A DNA stretch of 64,000 bases from Roseovarius albus (GCF_900172335.1 NZ_FWFX01000006.1:229853-293852); one strand, 5' to 3'; counted from the first letter of the stretch, positions 36,640 to 45,625 are shown. Numbers and translations: made by a program. Notes: generated from the letters alone by a model not told the origin.

Positions 36640-36666
36640 TTTCATCTGACCACAAATATCTCGGGG
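36640..36666 (-). repeat. 27-bp intergenic repeat, copy B
   Basis: On the minus strand it begins CCCCGAGATATTTGTGG and ends CAGATGAAA, matching copy A (17053-17079) at 26 of 27 positions. It directly follows a GGGGCGCTGTCCC hairpin-like stretch just after the MFS gene stop at 36685. Confidence 0.7.
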
Positions 36667-36684
36667 TCTGGGACAGCGCCCCAG

Positions 36685-37908
36685 TTATGCGGTTTCCTTG
36701 GGTTGCATCACCAGCCAGATCAGCGCGCCACCTGCCAAAGCCAGGCAGGGAATCATCGCAAGGTTGACCGAAGCCCAGCCGGTTTGCGCGTCTCCGCCCG
36801 AACAGTTCATTAGGCCACCTGAAGAGAGCGAGGCCAGTGTTACGGTGCCAAAGACGATTAGATCATTGAGGCCTTGCATTCGACCGCGTTCTTCGGGCGT
36901 GTGGGCGCTTGCCAGCATAGAGGTGGCTCCGATGAAACCAAAGTTCCAGCCCAAGCCGAGTAGGATCAGCGCAATGAAGAAGTTCTCAAGTTCCACACCT
37001 TGCAGGGCAACAACACCCGCGCTGGCGAGGATCAACAACCCCAGCCCGACAATCTTTTCGACGCCAAATCGTGCGATCAAATGACCGGTGAAGAAAGAGG
37101 GAGCAAACATTGCCAGCACGTGGCCAGTGACCACATCGGCGGCGTTGTTTTGTGAGAAGCCGCAGGCTACGACAGCCAGTGGAGTGGATGTCATAACCAG
37201 ATTCATCAGCGCGTAGCTTACGGCGGCACAAATTACGGCGACGGCGATGCGCGGTGTGCGCAAAAGCTCAAGGCGGCTGCGACCAGCTGGCAGCTCCTGA
37301 GATGCCTTGGCGGGTTTGGGAATATCGAGGAACAAAAACAGCAGCGCGCCGACCATGTTAAGGCCAATTACCGCCAAATAGGTGCCCATGAAAGGGATGA
37401 CCATAAGCTGACTTGTGACCTTGACCAATTGCGGACCGATGATGGCGCTGGCAAGACCACCTGCCATGACGTAGGAGATCGCTTTGGGGCGGAACTCTTC
37501 ACTGGCTGTGTCGGTGGCAGCAAAGCGATAAAAGCCCTGCGCGGACATGTAGACTCCGGTGATCAGGCTGCCGAGCAGGAAGATGGGGAAGGAAGCAAGG
37601 TAGAGACCATAGGCCCCGATTGCTCCTCCGGCTGCTCCGGCCATAGTGCCCAAGAGGAACCCGGCACGACGTCCATACCGTTGCATGAAAGCTGACAGCG
37701 GGGTAGCGGCGCACATCGATCCGAGAACGATCAGGGAAATCGGCAAGGTAGCAAAGCAAATGTTGCTGGCCAGCGTTTGCCCGGCCAAACCGCCAACCAC
37801 AAAGACCATGGCCATTTGTGCGCCCAAAATGGCTTGTGCCAAGACCAGCACGATGACATTGCGCACGGCTTTGTCTGGCGTTGGGATATCTGCGGTTGAT
37901 GTGCTCAT
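36685..37908 (-). CDS. MFS transporter
   Basis: A 407-residue major facilitator protein with about twelve membrane helices. The loop 2-3 region reads FMQRYGRRAGFLLG, close to the family pattern GxxxDRxGRR, and its counterpart in the second half is LIARFGVEKIVGLG. No substrate can be read. The start used is the ATG at 37908 (MSTSTADIPTP). It ends the leftward cobB-cobA group, 41 bases after cobB, so export or import linked to tetrapyrrole or cobalt metabolism is conceivable but unproven. Confidence 0.88.
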   Translation of the reverse strand: MSTSTADIPTPDKAVRNVIVLVLAQAILGAQMAMVFVVGGLAGQTLASNICFATLPISLIVLGSMCAATPLSAFMQRYGRRAGFLLGTMAGAAGGAIGAYGLYLASFPIFLLGSLITGVYMSAQGFYRFAATDTASEEFRPKAISYVMAGGLASAIIGPQLVKVTSQLMVIPFMGTYLAVIGLNMVGALLFLFLDIPKPAKASQELPAGRSRLELLRTPRIAVAVICAAVSYALMNLVMTSTPLAVVACGFSQNNAADVVTGHVLAMFAPSFFTGHLIARFGVEKIVGLGLLILASAGVVALQGVELENFFIALILLGLGWNFGFIGATSMLASAHTPEERGRMQGLNDLIVFGTVTLASLSSGGLMNCSGGDAQTGWASVNLAMIPCLALAGGALIWLVMQPKETA

Positions 37909-37949
37909 GCGCAAGGCTTACGCCCGTGCTGCACGAACGTCCAGCGGTT

Positions 37950-39239
37950 TCAAAGCGGGGCAATAATGTGTGCGAAGGAGCCGCTGACATTGCCGTTGGT
38001 CAGGCCCATGTCTGGAAGGGTCGTGCCTTCGGCATCGGTTGCGCTGAACAAAGGCGGCCCGTCGGCGCTGAGCGTGGTTGCATAGTGGAATTCATGCGCG
38101 GCGAATTTCCCGGGCACATCCGGGTTAAGGCTATTGAGTGTGCGGTATCCCAGATGCAGGCGGCGTTCCGCAAAGCTGGTTTCTAACGGCAGCAGGCCTG
38201 CCATCTTGTGTCGCGTTCCATTTGCATCGGTTAGTCCGGTGCCCAGTGTCATGTAGCCACCGCATTCGCCATAAATCTCAGTTGTTTCAGCGGCTTTTCT
38301 CAAGCTGGCCAGAAAGGTTTCTGCGGATGCGAGGCGTTCGGAGTGCAATTCAGGGTAACCGCCGGGCAGATAGACCCGATTTGCCTTCGGGACGGGATCG
38401 TTATTCAAGGGCGAAAAGAAATTGAGCGTAGCACCACGTTGTTGGAGAGATTGCAACTCGTGCGGATAGCTGAAGGCAAAAGCTTCATCCCGCGCGATGG
38501 CAATCGTTGTGTCGGATAGATCCTCGGGATGGAGTTCGGCAATTGTCCCAATGGGCTGTGCGAGGGTTTGGATGGCGTCGAGATCAACCGTGTCTGCTAC
38601 GAGTTTTGCGGCTTGATCAAGAAATGCATTGAGATCCTTGTGTTCTCCGGCCTGCACCAGCCCGAGATGGCGGGAGGGCAGCTCAAGCGAGGCGGATCGG
38701 GGGATCGCGCCGAGTACGGGAATACCCGTTGGTGCCAGCGCGACTTCCAGCATACGTTTGTGGCGGTCGCTGCCTACACGGTTTAAGATGACACCGGCAA
38801 TTTTGATGTTTGAGTCGAACTTGGCAAAACCCTGTACCATCGGGGCAATCGAATGGGCCATGCGGGCGGCATCAACCACCAAAACGACAGGCAGATTTAG
38901 CAGGCGAGCCAGATCGGCGCTTGCACCTTTACCCGTTGGGGGCGCGCCATCAAACAGGCCCATAGCGCCTTCTAGGATCATCAGGCCGGGGCCGGTGGCG
39001 AGAGATTTGATGTGTGCCGGGGACATGGCCCAGGCATCCAGATTGAAGCTGGGTTGACCGCAGGCCGCCTCGTGAAAGCGGGGGTCGATGTAATCGGGGC
39101 CGGATTTGGCTCCGCGCACAGAACCATATCGGCAGGTTTCACGCAGAGCTCGCAACAGGCCCAAAGTCACTGTGGTTTTGCCGCTGCCGGAGGATGGCGC
39201 CGCGATGATCAGGCCATGTCCTTGTGTTTCAGGTGTCAT
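37950..39239 (-). CDS. cobB: cobyrinate/hydrogenobyrinate a,c-diamide synthase
   Basis: ATP- and glutamine-dependent amidation of the corrin ring in cobalamin synthesis. The 429 residues have an N-terminal dethiobiotin-synthetase-like ATPase domain (IIAAPSSGSGKTTV) and a C-terminal class I glutaminase domain with Cys in YGECGGYMTLG and His in AHEFHYAT. It overlaps cobA by four bases. Confidence 0.95.
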   Translation of the reverse strand: MTPETQGHGLIIAAPSSGSGKTTVTLGLLRALRETCRYGSVRGAKSGPDYIDPRFHEAACGQPSFNLDAWAMSPAHIKSLATGPGLMILEGAMGLFDGAPPTGKGASADLARLLNLPVVLVVDAARMAHSIAPMVQGFAKFDSNIKIAGVILNRVGSDRHKRMLEVALAPTGIPVLGAIPRSASLELPSRHLGLVQAGEHKDLNAFLDQAAKLVADTVDLDAIQTLAQPIGTIAELHPEDLSDTTIAIARDEAFAFSYPHELQSLQQRGATLNFFSPLNNDPVPKANRVYLPGGYPELHSERLASAETFLASLRKAAETTEIYGECGGYMTLGTGLTDANGTRHKMAGLLPLETSFAERRLHLGYRTLNSLNPDVPGKFAAHEFHYATTLSADGPPLFSATDAEGTTLPDMGLTNGNVSGSFAHIIAPL

Positions 39240-40087
39240 GCGCTTTCGGCGGGGCGACCCCGGCCCAGCGGATCAAGGTCACGGGGGGCATCACCCGCAA
39301 TCATGCCTTGCCAATCCAATACCTGTCGCATCAGGACAGACCGACCGATGCAGAGAATGGCCGGGGGTTCCAGACCACTGTCATCGATGTCTTTTGCCAG
39401 CGCACCGAGTGTTGATTCAAGAACCTTCTGATCGTTAGTGGTAGCAGAACAAACCACAGCACAGGGCTCATCCGTAGGGCGGCCAGCGTCCAACAGCGCG
39501 TTGGCGATGCGGTCGACGTGTTTCATCCCCATGTAGATCACGATAACCTGACTACCTTGGGCGATGGCTTGCCAGTTGAGCGACGACGGGGTTTCGCCCG
39601 ATTGATCATGGCCCGTGACAAAGGTCACGGATTGGTTCACATCGCGGTGGGTGACCGGCACACCGGCATAGGCCAATCCGCCGATCCCCGCGCTGATACC
39701 AGGGATGATGCGGATAGGCACACCGTGTTGCACGAGAGTCTGGGCCTCTTCGCCGCCGCGACCAAAGACAAACGGGTCACCACCCTTCAGGCGCAACACG
39801 CGTTTGCCCGCTTGGGCCAACTCCACCAAATGCAAGGAGATGTCACGTTGTTTGGCGCTTGGTTTGCCGCCGCGTTTTCCTGCGTAGATGTGCTCGGCTT
39901 GCGGAGCCCATTCCAGAATACAGTCTTGAACCAAGGCGTCGTAAATCACTACGTCGGCCTGTCGCAGTGCATTCAAGGCGTGCAGGGTCAAAAGCCCCGG
40001 ATCACCGGGGCCCGCACCGCAAAGCCATACCCAGCCGGGTTGCAGCTCGGGCCAAGTTGAATCGGGCAGGGTCAGTGTATTGCTCAT
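39236..40087 (-). CDS. cobA: uroporphyrinogen-III C-methyltransferase
   Basis: Methylates uroporphyrinogen III at C-2 and C-7 with SAM to give precorrin-2, the entry to cobalamin. Motifs: VWLCGAGPGDPGLLT, VIYDALV, RLKGGDPFVFGRGGEE and PGISAGIGG. The start at 40087 (MSNTLTLPD) gives 283 residues. Frames extending to 40204 enter the divergent promoter region with cbiD. It is a single-domain SUMT without the CysG siroheme part. Confidence 0.94.
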   Translation of the reverse strand: MSNTLTLPDSTWPELQPGWVWLCGAGPGDPGLLTLHALNALRQADVVIYDALVQDCILEWAPQAEHIYAGKRGGKPSAKQRDISLHLVELAQAGKRVLRLKGGDPFVFGRGGEEAQTLVQHGVPIRIIPGISAGIGGLAYAGVPVTHRDVNQSVTFVTGHDQSGETPSSLNWQAIAQGSQVIVIYMGMKHVDRIANALLDAGRPTDEPCAVVCSATTNDQKVLESTLGALAKDIDDSGLEPPAILCIGRSVLMRQVLDWQGMIAGDAPRDLDPLGRGRPAESA

Positions 40088-40257
40088 GAGCGTTTTATGC
40101 CGTGGTTTTAAAGTGCGAAACGGTTTGCGACCGACCATATATTCGCGTTGCAACGACATTGATACCGCGAAATGCAGGAAATTACATGGAATATTGCAGG
40201 GCATGTTGTGTTGATTTGCCGTTGTTTGCGGCTAAGCCCCATGCCTATAGTCGCGCC
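40088..40257. promoter_or_regulatory. divergent promoter region of the cobalamin genes
   Basis: A 170-bp gap from which cobA-cobB-MFS run left and cbiD-cobK run right. I looked for the B12-box of a cobalamin riboswitch and do not see one. Confidence 0.45.
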
Positions 40258-41304
40258 ATGAGCCGGAAACCCGATACCCCATTGCGCCGTGGCTGGACCA
40301 CGGGGGCCTGTGCCACCGCTGCAACGCGGGCGGCTTTGATGGGGTTTTGGGGCGAGGGACGGCCGGATAAGGTGCGAATAACTTTGCCAAAAGGCGAACG
40401 GCCCGAGTTTGAAATTGCCCATTGGGAGCAGGGTAAGGATTGGGTTGCAGCTGGTGTGATCAAAGACGCTGGTGATGATCCGGATGTGACGCATCAGGCC
40501 CTGATTATTTCGCGAGTTTCCGCCTCTGATGGTGGCGTGCTGTTTCGCGCGGGCCAAGGTGTTGGAATGGTGACAATGCCGGGCCTGCCGATACCGGCGG
40601 GGGAGCCTGCGATCAACCCGGTGCCACGCCAGATGATGGCAGAAACCGTATCTGAGATGGCAAGGAGATTGTCGCAAGCACCTGATGTTGAAGTAGAAAT
40701 AAGCATCCCGAATGGCGAGGCCTTGGCACAAAAAACCTGGAACCCGCGCCTTGGAATCAAGGGTGGCTTGTCAATTCTGGGGACCACAGGAATTGTACGC
40801 CCGTTTTCGTGCGCCGCTTGGATCGCCTCGATCCACCGGGGTGTGGATGTGGCACGAGCGGACGGGCTTACACATGTGGCGGGTTGTACCGGCGCGACCA
40901 GTGAAAAAACGGTTAAGGATCTTTATAGCATGCCCGATCATGCGATGTTGGACATGGGCGATTTCGCTGGTGGGATGCTAAAATATATTGCCAAGAATCC
41001 CGTGCCTCGGGTGACGATCGGTGGCGGGATCGGCAAGCTGACAAAGCTGGCACAGGGGGCGCGAGATTTGCACTCAGGGCGTAGTCAGGTGGACTTCGTC
41101 GCATTGGCAGACGTTCTAAAGGTGAGTGATGTAAGATACATGAATACAGCACTTCAAGTTTATGAAAATGTTGGGGAAAAATTCTCTGAATGGGTGGCGA
41201 TTGAGGCGTTGGGAAAGATGCAAGATATGCTGCCGAAAGACATCCAAACCGACATTATTGTGATTGATCGTAAGGGCTCCATTTTGGCAAGGACTGGCAC
41301 ATGA
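40258..41304 (+). CDS. cbiD: cobalt-precorrin-5B C1-methyltransferase (CbiD)
   Basis: Methylates C-1 of the corrin ring during ring contraction. The family start RRGWTTGACATAA follows the ATG at 40258; the frame extends upstream but those residues do not match. Further motifs are LPKGERPEFEI, LGIKGGLSILGTTGIV and VTIGGGIGKLTK. 348 residues is normal. The stop overlaps the cobK start by four bases. Confidence 0.94.
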   Translation: MSRKPDTPLRRGWTTGACATAATRAALMGFWGEGRPDKVRITLPKGERPEFEIAHWEQGKDWVAAGVIKDAGDDPDVTHQALIISRVSASDGGVLFRAGQGVGMVTMPGLPIPAGEPAINPVPRQMMAETVSEMARRLSQAPDVEVEISIPNGEALAQKTWNPRLGIKGGLSILGTTGIVRPFSCAAWIASIHRGVDVARADGLTHVAGCTGATSEKTVKDLYSMPDHAMLDMGDFAGGMLKYIAKNPVPRVTIGGGIGKLTKLAQGARDLHSGRSQVDFVALADVLKVSDVRYMNTALQVYENVGEKFSEWVAIEALGKMQDMLPKDIQTDIIVIDRKGSILARTGT

Positions 41305-42032
41305 CACTTTTGTTGTTGGCGGGTACCAGTCAAGCGCAGAAGATCGCGGCGGAATTGGCAGCGCAGGGATGTGATGCGATTGCGTCTTTGGCGGGGGTGA
41401 CACGCAGCCCAAAAGCAATAGGTATTCCAACCCGTGTGGGTGGGTTTGGAGGATCGGAAGAGTTTCGCAACTATCTGACAGATAATGAAATTACTGCCGT
41501 CTTGGATGCAACGCACCCTTTTGCAGCAGATATCTCATCGCGCAGTTGCTCCATCTGCCGGGATGAAGGCGTTCCCTATTGCCAACTGCTGCGCCCGGGA
41601 TGGGAGCCGATCGATGGCGATCGCTGGACGCTGATTGACCGGGAAGAGGATGCAGTTCAACACATCGCACCCGGGTCCACGGTGTTTCTGGCCACTGGGC
41701 GGCAGACCTTGGAGCGGTTTGAGAACCTGTCGTCCTGTCGTCTGATCTGTCGTCAGATCGACCCGCCCGAAGGGCCATTTCCGTTTGGAAATGGTGAGTT
41801 TTTGATCGGACGTCCGCCGTTCTCAGTGGAAGAAGAGGTATGCCTTTTCAAAGAGTTAGGTGTCGATTGGTTGACGGTGAAGAATGCAGGTGGACAAGCG
41901 TCATATTCCAAGCTCGAAGCGGCGCGGCAGCTAAATATTCGCGTTGCGATGATCCGGCGTCCACCACTTTTGGAGGGGGCGACAATCGTTGAAACCGTTG
42001 AGGCCGCGCTGGATTGGGTGGGGCGCCAGTGA
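41301..42032 (+). CDS. cobK: precorrin-6A reductase
   Basis: NADPH-dependent reduction of precorrin-6A in the aerobic-type cobalamin route. The 243 residues begin LLLLAGTSQAQKIA and have the conserved LDATHPFAADIS and SPVDWLTVKNAGG-like segment (VDWLTVKNAGGQAS). Its stop overlaps the next ATG by one base (TGATG). The pairing of cobK with cbiD mirrors other alphaproteobacterial clusters. Confidence 0.92.
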   Translation: MTLLLLAGTSQAQKIAAELAAQGCDAIASLAGVTRSPKAIGIPTRVGGFGGSEEFRNYLTDNEITAVLDATHPFAADISSRSCSICRDEGVPYCQLLRPGWEPIDGDRWTLIDREEDAVQHIAPGSTVFLATGRQTLERFENLSSCRLICRQIDPPEGPFPFGNGEFLIGRPPFSVEEEVCLFKELGVDWLTVKNAGGQASYSKLEAARQLNIRVAMIRRPPLLEGATIVETVEAALDWVGRQ

Positions 42033-42658
42033 TGGAAGGCATCATCAAAACCCTGGAGGATGTCGAAGCGGGTGCTGATTATCTGGCCTCGATATGCCCG
42101 CGTATGGCGCATGCGCGAGAACTGACGGGCCTTTTACCACTTAGGCGCAAGCCGGATGGGTTTGCGAATTTGTTGAATGCGATTGTTGGTCAGCAGGTGA
42201 GCGTTGCTTCGGCCAATGCGATCTGGGGGCGGATGAAAGATGCAGGGTTGACCGGACCGCGCAAGATCTTGTGGGCCAGAGACGATGACTTGCGTGAAGT
42301 GGGTTTAAGTCGTCAAAAAATAAGATATGCCAAGGCCTTAGCGGAGGCGCGGATTGATTATAAGGCATTGCGCGATGCGCCGTCAGACGAGGTGATCAAC
42401 ACGCTTGTGCAGGTGCCGGGCATCGGGGCGTGGACGGCAGAGATTTATGCAATGTTCAGTCTGGGCCGGGCAGATGTGTTTGCACCGGGCGATTTGGCCC
42501 TGCAAGAGGCAGCTAAAGTTCTTTATGAATTGCCGGAGCGGCCAAAAGAGAAAGAATTCAGACAGTTATCAGAAGCCTGGCGGCCTTATAGATCGGTTGC
42601 AGCGCGCATTCTTTGGGCGTACTACCGGGTGGATAAAAACAGGGAAGGGATCAGATGA
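42032..42658 (+). CDS. alkA: DNA-3-methyladenine glycosylase 2
   Basis: Removes alkylated bases from DNA. The helix-hairpin-helix GPD-type motif is complete: VQVPGIGAWTAEIYAMF followed by the catalytic Asp in DVFAPGDLAL. The protein is a compact 208 residues without the N-terminal domain of E. coli AlkA. The start at 42032 overlaps the cobK stop in TGATG; its own stop overlaps the esterase gene by four bases. Its place in a cobalamin operon seems incidental. Confidence 0.93.
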   Translation: MEGIIKTLEDVEAGADYLASICPRMAHARELTGLLPLRRKPDGFANLLNAIVGQQVSVASANAIWGRMKDAGLTGPRKILWARDDDLREVGLSRQKIRYAKALAEARIDYKALRDAPSDEVINTLVQVPGIGAWTAEIYAMFSLGRADVFAPGDLALQEAAKVLYELPERPKEKEFRQLSEAWRPYRSVAARILWAYYRVDKNREGIR

Positions 42659-43320
42659 CGCGGGTTTTGCAGGCAGGGCGAAAAGAGCCACTTTCGGGGG
42701 AAACGCGATCAATCGTGGTGTTTTTGCATGGCTATGGCGCGAACGGGGCGGATTTGCTGGGGCTGGCGGACCCGTTGGGAGAGCACCTGCCAGATACGTT
42801 GTTTGTGGCCCCGGACGCACCGGAAAGCATTCCGGGCATGCCGTTTGGACTTCAATGGTTTCCGATCCCGTGGATTGATGGATCGTCTGAGGAAGAGGCG
42901 CAGCGGGGGCTGATGGCGGCCTCGGATGACTTGAATGCCTTCCTTGATGCGCTGATGGTAGATGAGGATGTTCTGCCAGAACAGGTTGTTTTATTTGGAT
43001 TTTCCCAAGGAACAATGATGGCGTTGCATGTCGCGCCGCGTCGCGAAGATGAGGTGGCTGGCATTGTCGCTTTCTCAGGTCGTTTGTTGTCACCGGATCT
43101 GTTGGAGGACGAAGCGATCAGCCGACCACCAGTTCTGCTGGTGCATGGGGATGCGGATGATGTTGTTCCACCACAGTCCCTGCCGGAGGCGGCTGAGGCG
43201 CTGCAAGCGGCAGGATGGAAAGACGTCTATGCGCATATCATGAAAGGCACGGGGCATGGAATTGCACCGGATGGGCTACAGGTCGCGCTGGCGTTTATGC
43301 GGGACAAATTGGGGCTCTAA
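42655..43320 (+). CDS. alpha/beta hydrolase (carboxylesterase/phospholipase family)
   Basis: A 221-residue serine hydrolase. The nucleophile Ser is in LFGFSQGTMM, the acid Asp in VHGDADDVVPP, and the His in GTGHGIAPDG. The oxyanion strand is FLHGYGANGADL. These match the EstB/YpfH-type carboxylesterase family. Coupled to alkA by overlap. The physiological substrate is unknown. It ends just before a perfect palindrome at 43325. Confidence 0.9.
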   Translation: MTRVLQAGRKEPLSGETRSIVVFLHGYGANGADLLGLADPLGEHLPDTLFVAPDAPESIPGMPFGLQWFPIPWIDGSSEEEAQRGLMAASDDLNAFLDALMVDEDVLPEQVVLFGFSQGTMMALHVAPRREDEVAGIVAFSGRLLSPDLLEDEAISRPPVLLVHGDADDVVPPQSLPEAAEALQAAGWKDVYAHIMKGTGHGIAPDGLQVALAFMRDKLGL

Positions 43321-43324
43321 ATCT

Positions 43325-43346
43325 GTACAACTTGTACAAGTTGTAC
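43325..43346. promoter_or_regulatory. perfect 22-bp palindrome
   Basis: The 22 bases starting GTACAACTTG and ending CAAGTTGTAC are exactly self-complementary, with the core CTTGTACAAG. The element is built from repeated TTGTAC/GTACAA units, like GntR-family operators (TTGT...ACAA). It is five bases after the esterase stop, in a gap where both flanking genes converge, so it could instead be part of a weak terminator. No matching regulator gene lies beside it. Confidence 0.55.
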
Positions 43347-43448
43347 GTGGGTTTTGTATAAAAGCAGCCAAACGGAGAATTCCATCATTCTAGAAGGGAT
43401 CGGCGACGCACAGTTTGGCACAGTCGGATTCGCGCATGTTGATGTATT

Positions 43449-44450
43449 TCAGGCCCGTTCTTGGCGCATGGTCGCGGCGTTATACAGGCATGCACTGTTT
43501 TTCTGGTGTCGCTCAATCAATTTGCGCTGGTGTTTGCCTGACGGAATGTAAGCCGCAACATCGGGGATGTAGTGGCTTTGTGCGATTTCGGGTTTTAGTT
43601 TCAAGATCTCATCAGCAGAGGTCTGACTGATCAATCTGAGGGCTTCGCGTCCCGTATAGAAACTTTCAGTTGGTGCATCTTCGGCAAAAATGATTTCGTG
43701 TTGGTCAAAAAGCAGGTGGTAATACTCAACGGATCGCAGATCAGTGATTTGACGGATACCATTATAGCCAAGCAACTTGACCGCAGACACGAAGACTTCG
43801 GAGGTTTCAAACATACGGGCGGCAATTTTTGAGGACACCAGCATGCGGTGTTGGCGTGACACGCATAAATCCCGGCTAGGCAGGCCCAATCCTAACGAGT
43901 GGGCCGGTATCTTCACGGGATACAGTTTATCTGCATTTTCTGAGGATAGGTCTGCAAATGAGACAAAGCTTTTGCCAATCCAAAGGAGGGGCCTGTATCC
44001 ATGATTTTGGGTTTTAATCAGGTCTCCGGCGCACAGGGTTTCAATTGGAGTCGACCCATTGATCGTCTCGATCAGAGTGCCCGATGTGAAACAGGTGATG
44101 TCTTCCCAGTTAAATCCACTACTGAATTCCTGCCAGCCTCCGAGCGAGTCTAGTACAGAGCCGTCATCAAAATTGGAGCCCGGTAACGGGGCAAAAATGA
44201 AGTTGCTTCCGGTGAACCACAGTAGAAAATCTTCAGTATGAGATGTCCCGCCAGAATCAGTAAATGTCAGCTCGTATGTGCCGCCTCGAGGATTGGTGTA
44301 GGTTGTTCCACCGATTTCTAGGGTTTCAGTGAAATCGTCGGTGAAATAGGGCGACATTGTTGGATCGTCGTCAGTGATCGTAATCGTCGAAAGAGTGGTT
44401 GCACTTCCTAAACCGCTCCATACCCAACCATTTATTTCATAGGTCGCCAT
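43449..44450 (-). CDS. second Hint_2-domain secreted-type protein
   Basis: A 333-residue protein with the same plan as the product of 12215-13282. The N-terminal ~118 residues form a Thr/Gly/Asp-rich, beta-type region (TITITDDDPT, GGTTYTNPRGG). Hint_2 begins at Cys120 (TCFTSGTLIETINGSTPIETL) and contains SRQHRMLV and VEYYHLLFDQHEIIF. No Sec signal is seen; export by a type I system or another route is inferred. The ATG at 44450 follows GAGGGCGCG. The two Hint domains are clearly related, but the N-terminal regions differ, so they may release different passengers. Confidence 0.82.
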   Translation of the reverse strand: MATYEINGWVWSGLGSATTLSTITITDDDPTMSPYFTDDFTETLEIGGTTYTNPRGGTYELTFTDSGGTSHTEDFLLWFTGSNFIFAPLPGSNFDDGSVLDSLGGWQEFSSGFNWEDITCFTSGTLIETINGSTPIETLCAGDLIKTQNHGYRPLLWIGKSFVSFADLSSENADKLYPVKIPAHSLGLGLPSRDLCVSRQHRMLVSSKIAARMFETSEVFVSAVKLLGYNGIRQITDLRSVEYYHLLFDQHEIIFAEDAPTESFYTGREALRLISQTSADEILKLKPEIAQSHYIPDVAAYIPSGKHQRKLIERHQKNSACLYNAATMRQERA

Positions 44451-44619
44451 CGTTCGCGCCCTCGAGTTTGTTTCGACGTTCTATGTCGAGTTGCTTGACT
44501 AAGGATATGATCTGCTTTCGGCTCATCCACCCCATTAGAGGAGTTCCAAATTCATGCAGCGAACTCTCTGAGGCTCTCTCAGTCTTCTTTTCAGGTGATG
44601 GGCCGGATGAGTGAATCAT
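44437..44619 (-). CDS. possible small ORF ahead of the Hint gene
   Basis: Sixty codons ending in a 14-base overlap with the Hint start. The product is charged (SRKQIISLVKQLDIERRNKL). The ribosome-binding site is weak and no family is recognised. It may be the start of the Hint transcript or chance. Confidence 0.25.
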   Translation of the reverse strand: MIHSSGPSPEKKTERASESSLHEFGTPLMGWMSRKQIISLVKQLDIERRNKLEGANDGDL

Positions 44620-44882
44620 GTCTGCCGTTGCTTAAAATGCTTTCTAATTACCGTTACACTTATCTATCGCACAAAATTGTGTAAATTTTAAGGTCGATAA
44701 AATATAATAATTTCAGTTATTTATGTGATTTAAGGCGTTCTGAAATGGTGTGGTGTTCTTGATGAGCGAGGGCAGAAAATCCCCAATACCAGCACTAAAC
44801 CGGAAAAAACATCAAAGGACACAGGGCAACAACCCATAGTCCGCTAGGGCAGGTTTTACAGCTGAATTTGGACATTGTGATA
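44620..44882. other. AT-rich intergenic region
   Basis: About 260 bp, very AT-rich at 44640-44740. It includes a short palindrome CACAAAATTGTG at 44670-44681. It probably holds the promoter of the Hint gene. No gene is seen. Confidence 0.4.
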
Positions 44883-44916
44883 GGCAGCAAATCACAATCA
44901 GCTGTGGTTTGCTGCC
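44883..44916 (-). terminator. hairpin after grxD
   Basis: GGCAGCAAA pairs with TTTGCTGCC (9 bp), and CACA with TGTG extends the stem inside, leaving a 6-base loop. It begins eight bases after the grxD stop on the minus strand. There is no T-run. Confidence 0.6.
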
Positions 44917-44923
44917 GGGGGCC

Positions 44924-45286
44924 TTAGGCGTTAGCTTCGCGGATTTTGTCGGCGGCGTCTTTGTTGTAGGCAACGCCATTGTCGTCGAACAATGTGTCTA
45001 GCTCGCCCGACAGGGTCATCTCGGTGATGATGTCACAACCACCGACAAATTCACCTTTGACATAGAGCTGGGGCACGGTTGGCCAGTCGGAATAATCCTT
45101 AATGCCCTGGCGGACTTCTTCATCTGCCAGAACGTTGATGTCAGCATAATCAATGCCCATGTAGTTCAGCACGCCAGCGACGCGCGAGGAGAAGCCACAT
45201 TGCGGCATGTCCTTGGTGCCTTTCATGTAGAGCACCACGTCGTTGGCTTTGACGGTTTCGTCGATTTGGGTTTTTACGTCGGTCAT
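44924..45286 (-). CDS. grxD: monothiol glutaredoxin (CGFS type)
   Basis: A 120-residue monothiol glutaredoxin with CGFS at residues 30-33 (MPQCGFSSRV) and the conserved WPTVPQLYVKGEFVGGCDI. Such proteins bind a 2Fe-2S cluster with glutathione and work with BolA in iron-sulfur trafficking. bolA lies just upstream on the same strand with only a small membrane protein gene between, which supports that partnership. Confidence 0.95.
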   Translation of the reverse strand: MTDVKTQIDETVKANDVVLYMKGTKDMPQCGFSSRVAGVLNYMGIDYADINVLADEEVRQGIKDYSDWPTVPQLYVKGEFVGGCDIITEMTLSGELDTLFDDNGVAYNKDAADKIREANA

Positions 45287-45379
45287 GTCTTGTTCCGTTC
45301 ATAGGCGCGGCGTCGTTCACGCCGAAGATAAAGCTGTCTTAGCCATGAAATAGGCGTTTTGACCCAAATAAAAAAGGGG

Positions 45380-45625
45380 TCATTTTTTGTCGTCGGATTC
45401 TTTGGGTACAAAGAGCTTGTTATACTCCTGTGGATCCTTTGGCACCTTCCATGTCACGGCTTGCCCGCCGCCCACGCCAGAGGTGTAATCGCTGTGCAGG
45501 ATATGATCACCAGTGCCCGGCTTGCTGCCGCGTCGGCCCGGAAAGCGGCGCTGGTTGGTGATGGCCAGCGCGATGGCGGCAATCACAACCAGAACCAGCA
45601 ATATCAGGCCGAAGTTTGAAAGCAT
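45380..45625 (-). CDS. small membrane protein between bolA and grxD
   Basis: An 81-residue protein with one N-terminal helix (LSNFGLILLVLVVIAAIALA) and a polar, Gly- and Lys-rich C-terminal part (GSKPGTGDHILHSDY). Its ATG overlaps the bolA stop by one base in TGATG, so it is translated with bolA. No domain is recognised. The position between the two iron-sulfur trafficking genes hints at a link but the sequence shows no Cys. Confidence 0.72.
   Translation of the reverse strand: MLSNFGLILLVLVVIAAIALAITNQRRFPGRRGSKPGTGDHILHSDYTSGVGGGQAVTWKVPKDPQEYNKLFVPKESDDKK

Noticed and set aside
40088..40257. Cobalamin riboswitch ahead of cbiD or cobA
   Set aside because: No B12-box-like sequence or suitable stem set found in the 170-bp gap.
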